Source: Marsupella aquatica (lineage: Eukaryota > Marchantiophyta). From it: a DNA stretch of 64,000 nucleotides. A program made the position numbers and the translations under genes. The notes below the pieces were generated by a model. That model was not told the origin of the DNA. It was given only the letters and a program-made list of their open reading frames with translations, and did not search any database. Where the stretch lies: assembly GCA_973895155.1 (NCBI GenBank), contig OZ316895.1:23932001-23996000 (forward strand). The letters run 5' to 3'. Shown here piece after piece: positions 25,309 to 38,100 of the stretch (its first letter is position 1; every line of letters begins with the position of its first letter).

Positions 25309-27104
25309 AATGCATATAACATATGCTCACGTAGCTATTGAGATTCTATTTATACGAGATGTTGAGTATCTCAAATTTTTTGATGAATCTGAAGTTGAAT
25401 CTCCACAATAATTCAACTCAACAATTTTGTACATAGCTTTCAAGTGCAGCACCCACATGTCAAGTGATGAACTAATGGACTTGTCAATGGAAGGCACCTG
25501 TCCATTAAAAGTGACCAAAGCTTGGCCCAGACTGTTATGCTTGTGTCCCCAAGGTGACTGTAACATGATTATGCATTGAACAATTTTTAAAGTGGCATAT
25601 TGAGAATGGAGTGAGCACAAACCTTTGCTTACGTGACAAATTACTTCCTGATTGATAGTTGAAATCACAAGAAGAGCTACCTCAATGCAGTTATTCACTC
25701 TGTCTAGAAGTACCATGAACTTAAACACCATATCACCATATGTGTTTTGTTGATGACAGCTTATATTTGTTTGTTAGTGCCATTGCATTTAGTACCCATT
25801 GGTTATTGTAAATGGGTGAGTCCTTCAGTCTCTGTTGCAAAAATATTTAGTCATCGATTCAATTCCCTAATTGGTTCCTGATTTGTTGAAAGTACTAAAT
25901 TTGGCCACCATTCCAACCACAAATGTTCTATATTGATTCTCACTATCAATATGATTATATGAAGTTGAAGTTGTCAACCGGTGAGAATCAATATATTGAA
26001 GTTGTCAACCATTATGAAGTTGACTCCCCTATATTGATTCTCACCGGTCCAGTCCCCCACAAACGACCCCCCTCTATAATTTTCACTCAACAAAGGGTAT
26101 TGGCTAGCTAATTACTAGCCCAATACCATGCACTGCATGTTAGTGTAGTCATGTTGTCATTAATTAATTACAGAAGTGTTCATTATCATAGCAGTAGTGT
26201 TGCAAGCAATGTTGTAAGATGGGCAAAGACATGGGCTTGCATGAGCTTGTCAAAGCGTAAGTGTTGTCATGGTGGAAATCCCATATCAAATATATCCCGT
26301 GATATGGGACCTCCCTTGTAGTGAGCTCCCCCCCCCCCCCCCCCCCAGGGTTACAATAACCCCTTCAAGAGGATGTATTACCCTACACTTAAATGGGCAC
26401 GTAAATCTCTTATGTATTTTTTTTCTTTGTATCTCTAGAGATGGTTATGAGGCATTACCCTTTGGGTGAGCAGCTAAGCCCCTAGTAAGTCAGCCTGGCC
26501 TGGGGATTTTCAATTTTGAATGAGAGTAGATCCACCTAAGGCACAAGAAGTGAGAAACAGTGACAAATCCCAGTTTTGCAGTGTAAAAAGTGAGATGAAT
26601 GTTTCAAAATTCACTTGGGGCTCATGCTCTTTAACTATTCCCCACTTGGGGATAATGAGCCCTAAGCCCTCTTCAACCCCAGGTGATTCAGGTGGGTTCA
26701 ATGGGTGATTATTGGAAGCGGGGTGGCCCACTTCCACCTTTCATATGGCTAGTAGAGGGTTAAGCCCTTGAGGGAATGGGTTACCCTACACCAAAAAACC
26801 TCTTCAACCCCAGGTGATTCAGGTGGGTTCCATGCGTGATTATTGGAAGTGGGGTGGCCCACTTCCCCCTTTCATATGGCTAGTAGCAGGTTAAGCCTTT
26901 GAGGGAATGGGTTACCCTACACCAAAAAAACCTCTTCAACCCCAGGTGATTTGGGTGGGTTCCATGCGTGATTATTGGAAGCGGGGTGGCCCATTCCCAC
27001 TACCATTGGTGGGAGCCGAGCAAAATTGATTTCGAACGGGTGAACATTTTGTATGCAAATTTTTGGGCCAAAAATCACCCCTGAATTTGCTGTGCCAGAC
27101 TAGG
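25309..27104. other. intergenic, tandem repeats, no gene recognised
   Basis: This covers the 3' flank of the channel gene. A run of about 17 C lies near 26330-26346. Around 25930-26045 the phrase TATTGATTCTCAC occurs in direct and inverted orientation. A 131-bp tandem repeat (separate entry) fills 26671-27000. I see no coding sequence. Confidence 0.5.
26671..27000. repeat. ~131-bp tandem repeat, about 2.5 copies
   Basis: CTTCAACCCCAGGTGATT recurs at about 26671, 26802 and 26934 with the same following text (GGTGGGTTC..., ATTATTGGAAGCGGGGTGG), giving periods of 131 and 132 bp. Confidence 0.9.
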
Positions 27105-29172
27105 GAGAGAAGCTACAGTGAGCTGGTGGAGCCAGTGATGGACTGAGTCTCGAAGCAATTGCACGCTTGGATTGTTGTGGGTATTCCAGGACCTGCCGTA
27201 GCTCTTTCGCTATGTTCTGTTCGACCTGAGCTTTCATTTTATCCTGTTTCTGCAGAGTTGTGACAAGCTCTGTTGTTGTTGAATGTTGAGTTGCAATGAG
27301 AGCGTGGCAGTGCCGTCCCAACCAACTAAATGCCTGATCGATGAGTATGCATGACTCTATGAAAGTCGCTTGGCTCAGAATGCGGAGGGCGAGGTCGTTG
27401 AGCTGAAGAAGCCCCAGCAATGGAGCAATCCTGTCAAGTGGCCTAGGGCTGCTGAAGTTCGTAAGCGGGTGAGAGCAATTTTCGCATTGCGGAAATCTGT
27501 GGTCCCATACAAGATCTGAGCTCGTACTTCGAGATCTATTGGGACTTTCTGTAGAAGGGATACATATTTTTCAAAGGAACTGGCCTTGCCCAGTGGGAAG
27601 AAAACAAGATGTTATTCTAATAAGTCATTTGTTGGATCTGTTCATCTTTAGATTTTTGGGCCTTCCAGGTGCGAGTGCAGAGTTCTGTAAGCTTGCATCA
27701 CCATCGAAGCTCAGCATGTCAGTGTGGGTTGCGCTTAGTCTTTTCAGTACTTTCGGAAAGTCTCAGCTATTTCGGCAGCATCATACGGATTTCTAGATTG
27801 GGTGCTGCAGGATGGAACTGAAGGTGAATATTTGTGCGTTATATGCTCGCAAGTGTACCGTATGGTAGCATTTGGTTTAAAGTGTGTCAGGTTTTGGCTA
27901 TTCTTAATTCGCTTCTAATTAGTATGGACAGCCACTACTGCAGCAGGTATTTGTTTTGGGAACGAAAATCGTTCGAATTCAGCAATCTTTGCATGGACGG
28001 TCGGAGCCAGGTAATGTAGATGCTGCAAGCATTGTATATTGGTGAGCTAAGAAAACCTTGAAGGATCCCACGGGTTTTATAGAAAAACACCAATTGTTGT
28101 TGGTCTTACGAATTTCTAAAAAGTGTATTCGAAAGTCAAAATGACAAATGCTCATATTGGGCCCCGTCCTCGGTAAGGAGGACATGCCATTTTCTTTGGG
28201 AGTAATTGATGAGGTTTATTTATGAATGTAAAATAAGATCTGATTTTTGAACTCTGTTGAAGTATAGACTGCCAATTTGGCCCATAGGAGGTTTTTGAGC
28301 CTAACAGGCACGAGGTAAGCACTGCCTGTCGTCGGATTTAGCATCATTGGGCCTTGTACAGTAGATGACAAAGAAGACTATTAAGAGTTGACAGGTATCC
28401 AATCGCAGATTTAGCATCATTGGGCCTTGTACTGTAGATGATAAAGACAATTGTTAAGAGTTGACAGGTATCCAATTCCTGGAATTTTCTGCACCTTCTT
28501 TGTGGACCCTCTGATGGCATTCGTCGTCGTATCTATCAGAGCTCTTTGGCGCTTGGCACTCTTGGAAGAAATGGAAACTAAAACGAACAAATGCTGGAAG
28601 GCTAACAAGAACATGATATAAACAAAACACAAAGGACCAAAGCAGGCTAAAGGAGTGCTTTTGGGAACCCCAAACGGACTTGGTATCCAGGAGCATTGCA
28701 GCTAAGTATTTATAGTCCGAACCATTGTCAAGACTGTAGATAATCACAAATCAAATCAGGTCAGAGTTCCCGAGGGTGAATCTCACTGATCCCATCAGTG
28801 GATGAAATCTTCAATAATCGGTATGACGATGTTCACAAGTGAATTCTGTGCATGCATGCTACGGTTTGCTCTACCTCATTCGTTTTTCCATACATAACCT
28901 GAGTTTAAAATAGGCCGAATTGGTTGCCAGTCGTGCTGTCTACAGCCCCATTATCTAGTTCATGAGTGCAAGGTTAGATTCCAAGCTACGTAGCTGGAAT
29001 TTATGGGAAGGGTTTCAGTGAATATTTTCAGGGGGCCGTGGGAACGAAATTCTAAAGAATCTATCTGAAGCATAACACTGTCTCCAGTCGGAAGTAAAAC
29101 CAGGCTCAAGACAGACGACGAACGTCTTCCAAGTGGACAGCTATTCGTAGAGGGCAGACAAGCACTAGGCAA
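27105..29172 (-). CDS. possible unrecognised multi-exon gene
   Basis: I do not recognise this protein and am not sure it is real. The best piece is an open frame of about 150 codons, 27548 down to 27105, opening just after a TTCTACAG acceptor and ending in TAG. It contains a C-x2-C pair (PQCENC) and a charged, probably helical stretch (QKQDKMKAQVEQNIAKELRQ). Three other exon-like pieces lie on the same strand: 29169-28990 (reads LLPTGDSVMLQIDSLEFR), about 28555-28480 (KRQRALIDTTTNAIRG) and about 28115-28010 (NNNWCFSIKPVGSFKVF). I could not join them into one phase-consistent model, and no start codon was found. Alternatives are a decayed gene or chance open frames. Confidence 0.3.
28334..28475. 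repeat. ~73-bp tandem duplication
   Basis: The sequence GATTTAGCATCATTGGGCCT through TTGACAGGTATCCAAT occurs twice, at about 28335-28404 and 28408-28475, with a few differences. Confidence 0.9.
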
Positions 29173-31334
29173 AATTTTCGGTCAATTGTTTTGCACTTGT
29201 GTTAAAGGCAACTGCTCAGGTTGAATTCTCGACTTGCTGGGTACAACATACAAAGTGATAATTGCAATCATAACATCGAGAAAGCGCTGGATGTGAAGCA
29301 TTTTGTCCAGTTTCTGACAAGCCTTTATAAAATGAAGGTTGGGAATGTCAGCTCCTCCAAGACTAACGAAATAGCACGGTTAGTGCAATCTAGGCCTCAC
29401 ACCTACAGAGTACACACCAAGGCATGTGGTAAAATTCGCAGAAAACCTTTACTGGACATGTATCGCAGTTGACACGTAGACAATACGGGCGGTAGTTGGC
29501 AGACATCAAACAACACCAGGAGTCCAAGCAAAAGAGGTCTAATAGGCCAAATTTTTAAGGGAATCGGGGGCTATACCATAAACAATGGATAGAAAACTTT
29601 CCATCTGTAGGATGACCTCGAGGGTCACTGGCGGCTGAGAACTTATCTACGCATTTGCATACCTTGCTTACGTACGCGTAAGATAAACCCCCTGCTATTT
29701 GGTTCTACTACATAACGACTTGAGGTTCATTTACTCAGGAGAACTCTGGATAGGGAAAGGGTTCCCATGATTGAACTCCTGCAACAAATGCCCTTCGATT
29801 CAGTCAAACGTGTAATTTCCCTGACAAACGCACAGTTCTCTAGACAGCGCAACCCTGGCAGTTTGAAGCATTTGCAACTCCCATTCCTTCCTCATGCAGA
29901 GATTGTCCAAGTAACCTCGAAACTTCTAACAAACGAAAAGAAAGGCTTTATCCCATCCTCCATGCTCTGCAATCAGAATGGGTCTTCGTAGAGCAAATAC
30001 AAGATTTCGATAACACCTTCACGTGGCTTTTATCTCTTCAGTAGCACTTTTGCATTGACCAGCACCTTTACAAATAGCTTTTCCTACCTTTGAATCGTTA
30101 GGAGCAGGGTACCCTCAAGTTTCGACGTAGACATTCCATCTTACCCTTGCTTCATAATTATGATAAACTCCTTTTGCCAGCGAAAAAACATGTAGCCTAT
30201 GTAGAAGCCAGAATAAGCAGTCGAAAGTAGAAACTAGAGACCGTCACAAGAGTCTGTCTCAACATCCTCGAACATCATCATAACGAATTCCATCAAGATA
30301 TGATCCAGGTGTCTTTGCTCAGTCACCTTCCCTGAATCGTAATAATTATCTTGAGGACAATTGATGTCTACTGGTTACTTTTTCTCTCGATGGATCTCGT
30401 GGAGCTGATCATTTGACATGAAGCATTTAGTTAGTGGACCCGTCCTTATGTATAGTTCAACAATTGTAATGAAGCTAACACTACTTAAGTAATAGAAGTA
30501 CTCTCTGTAAAAGAAAATCCTCCAAATATTGTCATTATCTGAGGACATCATCTGAAGCAGCATACCGTGCACTGGGCTAAGTGCCAAGTGCCCACAGGTT
30601 GCATGGCTTTTCCAGACCATGATAATCCCTATGATCCTAGTCTACAACGACTTCAACATTAATATTAAACCACAACTACAGGTAGAAAAGATGTTTGTAC
30701 AGCGTACCTTTTTCTACTCTCGTCAGGATTCATAACAAGGAAAGAAATGGGCCAGCGAGCAGACCAAAACAGAAGTACTCTAATTTTTATTTATAAAAAC
30801 AATCTTCATTTTTTAAGCGGCCAAACTTAGCAGCCATATGTGGCCTGCTGAAATGGATGGATGGGATTACTAGATGCAAACAAAAATGGATGGCCAAGAC
30901 AGCAAGGATTTGAATTTGAATGGAGGGCCAAGATCTCTGGAGTTTGAATTCCACCAATATGATCGAAGAGACTGGTTTTCCTTTTATTTCTTACTTAGTA
31001 CTCCATAGCTTTGGCTGAAATGTTCACCAACAGGTAGATCCGTTTTTGGATGAGCTCTCTGGGTAACCTGGAGCGCTATGGGAGGCTCTTGTACCCCCAG
31101 GCATGGTTTAATTAAATGTTCCAAGATCACAACAAACTAAGTAGCTTAATGTGCTGGGACCACAATTACTTGATAATATTTGCGAGACTTCTCCCTTATG
31201 TCAAAACCCTTTCAGTTACTCAAACTCATGACCACTCGGCAAAAAGAATTGGCTCCCGTTTATCCCACAGGTGCTCAATAAGTAGTGGCTGCCATCAGAT
31301 TCAGGATGATCCATTTTCTACTGATTTTGTCAAG

Positions 31335-31411
31335 TTTTAGGGTGTTCAAGCCTTCAAAACGTAGCACGTGATTTTGGGGGGCGCTCCATATAGTGAGACC
31401 CACAAGCTTCA
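31335..31411. mobile_element. diverged right end of the hAT-like MITE
   Basis: TTTTAGGGTGTTCAAGCC...CATATAGTGAGACCC resembles the right-hand 70 bp of the elements at 23983 and 52954. The left end was not found, so this is probably a truncated or old copy. Confidence 0.5.
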
Positions 31412-33008
31412 TGCTTAATGTCATACTTGCACAGAGCCGGGACTGGGATAGAGGGTTCAGTTATGCCCACGCATGGACCATTGATGCAACCGCAATGGCT
31501 GCGGAACCAAGTGTAGAACTTGGGGCAAAACTAGGTTGCAATTGAGAAGCTATATCCTGGGATCCAAGAAGACTCTTGGAGAGCTAGTGATACTAGTGTG
31601 TGAAGCTGGTGATGACCACTATAACACTGGGAGGAGAAGCCAAAACTTTGGACTAGGGTCAACATGCTACAATGGGTCATTTTACCTTGATCCACCAGAT
31701 ATTTTAATTTTATTATACCATTCTCTGATCGTACAATAGGTGGCTGGTACCACAATATCTGCCAATACTGTTATATAAGAAAGTGCAGTTAGAAAGGATA
31801 GATCAAGTGTTGGATCTCCTCATAATAAGGAATGATTGAGCAGTTTGGATTTTAAAGGAGATACTAAAAAATGCGGTTGGGTAAGAAACAAGTGTAACGG
31901 ATGAAATAGCTTGCGATCCAATGTTTGAGAATGCATTGAACAAATAATATATTAATTCATGTACATGCAAAGCTAGGCTATAAATCATCAGGTCTAATTA
32001 TGGCTTTTTCTGATCCTTAGTCCAAAACAAAACCCACACCAAGTTGACAATGAAACAAGGCCCCAAAAGGTTAAAACCATAATTCGTCAAAAGTAATTGG
32101 GCTAATCTATTCTCCACAATAAAGTGACTATGGAAGGTTCACGTTCTAAGGGGACCAAAAGTCCAACACGTTCCTGTTCCACACAAGTGGGTAACACGTT
32201 TGCCTAAACTCTTCTTTATGGGCACTTTTAGAGGCTCATTGCAGATCACGACAAAAGAGCAGCCAGGACAAAAACCCACATTCTCTTAAGAACGAATTAA
32301 AAAAATGCAAACACCCACATTCTTCTTTTGTGTTACCTTTCCCCCTCCTCCTTTTCCCCCCTTTATTGAGCTCCTTTGCCATTGGGACCCTGTCTCAGGC
32401 TCTGCCTTTTTGCCCTTTGGCACTGTGATATATATTTGCACTCTTTGATACCTTTCTATCTCTTCTCCACGTTAACCTCGTTTGACTACCACGATCTGCA
32501 ATTCTGGAGTTTATGCTTCTACTGGCGGGGCCTCATTTATAAACTTTTGGCCTTTTGGCCCTCCAACTGAATGGGAATTCCTCTAAAGCGAATGGGAAGA
32601 GGGCAGATGGCAAAAACTTCACACCAAAGGCTGAACTAAGTTGTGAATTGGAGAAGCCAGAGGGTAACAATACTGGCGAATCTTACCCAGTACATGCTAG
32701 AGATGACGCTCCAAGCAGCCATCCATTGCAGGGCGGTCAGCAAAATCCAAAAATTCATTTATGTAAGTTGATTCTGAATGGCTGCCATTTAGGAGAAAAG
32801 TTTTGTTGCTTGCAAGCACAACATTATGTAACACTAGCCTGATTGCCCATTCCTTGAACATAAATAGATGACAGTCCGAGACAAAAGAGCCTTGCCAAAA
32901 AAAAGGATTCCACTTTATTTTTCTGTTCATGTTTGCCCGCCCTCATCCCTCTGCACCCTCCCTTTTAGTTACCCTCTCATGCCCTGATTTAGACTGATTA
33001 GATCTAGA

Positions 33009-33077
33009 GTTAAGGTCTAGAGACTTCCCTCTAGACAATAGACCCAGGACATACCTTTGTTCACCCTTTATTAGTTA
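33009..33077. repeat. dispersed repeat, copy 2 of 3
   Basis: Related to 10731-10796: GGTCTAGAGACTTCCCTCTA, then CCTTTATTAGTTAGA. The last part is itself duplicated just downstream. Confidence 0.4.
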
Positions 33078-34020
33078 GACCCAAAGACATAACTTTGTTC
33101 ACCCTTTATTAGTTACTGTAGATATAGGTTCATGTATTGCAAGGATATGTCTGTCAAATGGATTACCAGAACTGAAAGTCCTCATGGACACACACTTTTG
33201 TTGGGACTACCATGATGAACACAACCATGTGACATTGTAAGAAGAATCTCCAATTACACCTAACAAACGGATTACCGTCTTAGTTTCATAAACGGAAGGA
33301 AACCTTGCTTTAGACCTTATGGTTGAGTTAGACGGTCACCGCATCCTTGCAGGGAGGAAAAAGTGGACGGACTACCGGAAGAATCAATCTAATACAGACT
33401 GGTCCCGGTCACATACTTTCTTACAGGTCACTTTGGGATTACAATCAAAAAGCATGCTACAAGAACAAACAATGATATTCGAGTTGTGTCTATGTGGGTG
33501 TCCATCCTGGCTTTCTTCCAAAGGTGTGTCCACGGGTACTTTAAATCAGGATTACCAAATTGAGATAAAGCATGTACAAGAGGTAGAAATGAAAATGATA
33601 CATGTAGTACTACAGTGGTTGTCTACCTGGGCTGGAACAGGAGCCCCGCTGGCCTCTGCAGGTAGAAGGGATGGTCTGGCCAGATGCTCGTGGAAAGATA
33701 CTAATTATGAACCTTCTGTTCAGGGCCTATGGTCCTAGCAATGGTCTACAATAATAATAATGAATCCTCTAGAGTATTATACTCTCGGGGCGTAACTGAA
33801 ATATAGTAGGGGTGCAGGTGGAAAATGGGGATTGGGGGCTGGATGTGTCTGTAAAATTGACCCAGCTTGTGAGGAGTCACTTGAAACTAATAACACAAAT
33901 CAATGAACAGCAGGCTTAATTAAATGACCTAGTAACACAAATCAATGAACGGCAGGCTTAAACTTGAATGTACTCAAAAGTTCAGGCTATCAGGCCAGTG
34001 CTTGGAGACACCCTTGCATA

Positions 34021-34090
34021 CTGTGATAACCCTAGCTTTTTTTTCAATCAATGAATGCATCCACATTTTGATGTGTGATTACCAGCAGGG
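34021..34090. repeat. dispersed repeat shared with 40419-40497
   Basis: Both sites share a GATAAC...TCAATCAATGA-like start and the phrase CACATTTTGATGTGTGATTA followed by GCAGGG, in the same orientation. The element type is unknown. Confidence 0.45.
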
Positions 34091-34939
34091 CTTGGAGATG
34101 CTCAAGGGTAAAGTTATAGCAATGCCAAATTTAAGGAGAGGGGGGGGGGGGGGTACATTGTGCTCTTCTTCCATGTAAGAATTTCCGTGTTTAAAACATT
34201 TACTTAAAAGGTGCTAGTGCTTGTTACTAAGATATTTTACAAGTAGGTAAAGCTCAAACCTGAATCATGGTTGTACGCTTTTGGCGAGCGGATCGAGGTT
34301 TGTTTTTCTGTTGTTTGGGCTTTGGGCTTCAAAATGCTCCAGTTGCTGACTTGCTGGAGATATTACGACAAGTTGGCCAGCTCGCACCTGGCATGTTGGA
34401 TATTTCCATGCTAGACTGAGCTGAGCGGAATTGAGTGGTTAAGTTTGGATATTTCCGTGTGGCACAGTGGCAGTGAGGAGCGGAGCTGAGCTGAGCTGAA
34501 TTGAATTGAATTGATTGGTGAGTTCGAAGGACCCCAACCAAGGGTCAAGGGAGAGAAGGTACACAGGGCGTCACATCCTGGGCGTGGACAAGAGTTGGGC
34601 ATTCGCGTCGATCGTACAAAATTAAAGGGAAAGATTGATCCTACTACTCTACTGGTTTCGTACGATGGCCATATTGTACAGGAAGTTTCGTCTGAGTGCT
34701 ACGGAAATTTTGTAGGAGCTGTACATTTTTGCAGCTGGCGTCTTGGATTTTGCCGTGGTGAGTCAGATCCTGGGCTGGCTGGCCTGGGGAGCAGCCATCA
34801 TGTTGATTTAAAGTGTACGTACTCGGGAAGCAGTATCATGTCTGGTCTGGTTGTTGCAGAACTGTCAAGTGATGTAATTGCTAGAGAGAGTGAGTCACGT
34901 ACATCCTTGTTGGGCACTTGGACCTGTAGTTGTTGTACA

Positions 34940-35101
34940 CAGGTCTGGAAGGGGATGTTGAACTTGCTAAAAAGTGTCACATCCTCGGTCGGCCATCGAC
35001 GTTTGTTGAACACAGTGTCTATACAGGAATCTTGAATGAGCACGCTGCTTTCCGGGATACTAACTTTTCAATTGCGGCCCGAGCCGACCAAAAAGGCGGT
35101 G
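34940..35101 (+). other. exon-like open block, protein not recognised
   Basis: A block bounded by TTGTACACAG on the left and G|GTACGT on the right reads through about 53 codons, including DVELAKKCHILGRPSTFVEH and NTNFSIAARADQKGG-like text (read DTNFSIAARADQKGG). Splice signals and composition look exon-like, but I found no phase-matching partner exons and do not recognise the peptide. It may be a relic or chance. Confidence 0.22.
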
Positions 35102-38100
35102 GTACGTATGTTACATATTGTTCAATTGTGTTGTAGGCAGTACTTTCAAGTAACCTACAGTTACTGGAGTGGTGTAGATTGATTCAAGTAGGTGGGTCTC
35201 TACTGCAGCGCTGGGCAGAAGAAACGAACGTCGACAGACTGGCTCCCTGCCAAAAAGCGTCAGGATAAGTGTTACTGCTAGCCTGTGATCTCCCCACATC
35301 ATATTGTCGTCAGGATAAGTGTGACTGCTAGCTGTGATCTCCCCACATCATATTGTCTCCGTCGACCAGATCTCTGACTCCCGGCAACCAGGCAGGCTGA
35401 ACGCTAGGGGAAGCTGCAGGGAGGGAGGCAGTACTTGAATTCGATGATCCATCTACAGTCCTTGTCTCATTGCTGGCTTATTGTACCGTCTACCCTTGTC
35501 TAAAGCGCAGGCTCTCAGAAGACTCCAGGAGCCTGCATTCTTGCACTGTGCATAAGTGCAAGGGAAGTCCTATATGCACTTTTTCATAGTTATCTACACA
35601 ATCCCAATAATTGCACAGTTCCCCATGTGCTGTCAGGTAACACACATGGGATTCCTCATACCCCAGCCCTCTTAGTGCATGATTCAATCAGATAATTGCA
35701 TGATTTGTTCAATGTAATTGTAACCTGCACTTATCAATACGTGCTTCTAATATATGCTCGAAAATGAATGTGTACCTCTTATAAACTGAAATGCAATCAT
35801 GTGTTTGTTGTGTTAATGATGGTAGAGATGTAGGGCTGGGTGCATTTGTGAAGAAAACCACTGTAATCATGTGGGACTCATGATCGTCTTTCACATGGAA
35901 TGCACTTCTTCACAATGACGGTAAATTGAAAGAAACCTCTCACCCTCTCTCGGTCAGAGACTCAGAGATATCTTGCCCGGCTCTCGAGAAAACAAAACAA
36001 CAGCGCGTCTCTCGCATCGACCTCATCTTCGCCATACCATTGGCTAAGCAGGAGCTGCTCTGTAGCTTTGCTTGGAGATCGATCAATGATCTGAATACCT
36101 GCTCCATCAGATTAGGTCCTTGGTTAATGAAAATCGAATGGCGAGTATGTACGAGGACAGACAGATTAGAGCCTTGGAGGCAGGGGTCTGAAGCAGCACG
36201 CTGTTCACTGTAGATACGTTGAATTATATAGGTCACACTGTAACACACGACGACAGGCCAGGTTTGACCGACTTAGCAAGGTCTGGAAGGAATCATGGAA
36301 CACATTTTGACGAATAGTCCGCTCTCAAAGAATCCTTTTTAGAATTCGGTGCAGTACTTAAGTCAAGAATCCATGGAAGTGAGTACGTTGCTTCGTCTAA
36401 GTACATTACGCAACGACCGATTCGAAGTGAGAAGAGTACTAGACTGCCAGGCTTCACAAACTCTTCAGTATATTCTCATTTACAGGAGTAAACCAGAACT
36501 CAAGTGATCGAGCCCCTGGGATTACAATTTTATAACATTGCCAATGCTAAGAACTTTGATTGAGGCATTTCTTTATATCACTTATCAGGCCGACCGAGTC
36601 CTTTGGGATTTGAACTTCAAGTACCAATGTTCATATCGATAGTTCAGCTGGAGACTACGGTCAGTGACTCATTTACATGCCTCACAGAATCCACGAAGGT
36701 TGTACTTTTGAATAGATAAAACAAAATCGTCTCAATGATGTGTACAATCCAGAACAACCATCTGATGAGACGCACGAAGGTTTGCGATTTGGGATGTAAT
36801 CAAGCGAGCCAATCAGATCGGAAAGTTTACTTGGGGGGCCATAACGTTAATCATTTTGTCAGATTTTCGGGAGAAATATCCTTTATCTACATTTGGATTG
36901 GATTGAGGTCATCACGGCTAATTACTTTCCGAGCTCTCCACCAAATTAAGTGCGAAAGATACTTCTAAAAAGTACTGCGTCGGATCGATTCGACAAGAGC
37001 TCATATGACAGGAAGGGATTGACGCAGTTGAGCAAGATTCAATCAAGCCAAATATGGCTTTGACCACATGACCATGATTGAACGTGTATTTCACGTCAGA
37101 CTATGGTGACCAACGGGCCTAGCTAGAGCTGGAATAAAATGCTGTAATACGAGCCTATTTGAGGGCAGGATTCTCTCTCCTCCAATCGCAGTGGACCTCT
37201 TTGCTTTTGGCCCTGCTCAGGTCTTCAGTTCTCTCTTGCGTGGTTGGTTACAATGTGGCCGTAAGCGGTTGTTGCCGTGCTGTAAAGTTCTCCACTTCGT
37301 TTTTGCAATTCGAAAGTGTGGAACTGTTGGAATAAAGCCGCGACACAAACCTTCTGTCAATTAGTAACGACCGCTAAGAACAGACTAAGCAATACCGTAA
37401 GCAAATCCAGAGTGATCTGGCTATTGGCGGGTACGTCGGTGGTAGGATCGACGTGTTCGATGTCTCGATAGCGAGCTACAGTAGTGCTGCTAAGTACTGG
37501 CATAACTAAATTGTTAGCTCAGATAGCTTCACCCAGCGCTTTTAATGAGTTCAGCTGCAGTAGCTAGCCGAGTGCAGCTGTCTAGACACCCAACCCAAGA
37601 TCAGATGGTGCTATCTATAACGTTGCATTCATCATATCTACGGACCAAGGGATGAAGGCAAGTGATGCTATTACACACAGACAAGACCTAGCGTTTAGAC
37701 TGTAAATAGCACAGCTAGATCTACTGCACTCATTAATCACTTCAGGTCAGTGTAACTTCTATGTAGCACAGTAGCTCGGTGTTTGCTCTGTACTCTGTAG
37801 ATTATTAGTACTGTACATCATTTTAGTGCAAAATCTTGGGATGATTTCCGTGGAATTAGGGACGGAAAGGAGCCACCAGGCAGCCATGCATCAGCAGACA
37901 AAGTGCTTCAGAAGGAAAAGGCAATTGTCCTGTGGATTTCTTTTACTTTCTTAAAGTCTATCGTTCTACCAAAAAAAGGAGAAAGTTTTAGAGAGGACAA
38001 ATTTACTAAAAAGGAGCAAACAAGGTACAACGAGCAAAAGCAAGGAGGTTCAAAGAGGACAAACACCAAACTCAATAAAGCATTCTCAGTTCTCAAATTG

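Larger units (their letters stand above)
29173..34939. other. intergenic, no gene recognised
   Basis: I find no supported gene. A diverged MITE end lies at 31335-31411, and 33009-33077 is a copy of the dispersed GGTCTAGAG repeat. Short duplications occur near 33050-33115 (TTCACCCTTTATTAGTTA twice) and 33893-33960 (AACACAAATCAATGAAC twice). 34021-34090 resembles 40419-40497. A G-run of about 12 lies near 34140. The open frames here have no recognisable motifs. Confidence 0.45.

Noticed and set aside
34511-35035. 174-codon plus-strand open frame
   Set aside because: Composition is not protein-like over most of its length, and the better exon-like block at 34940-35101 uses a different frame.
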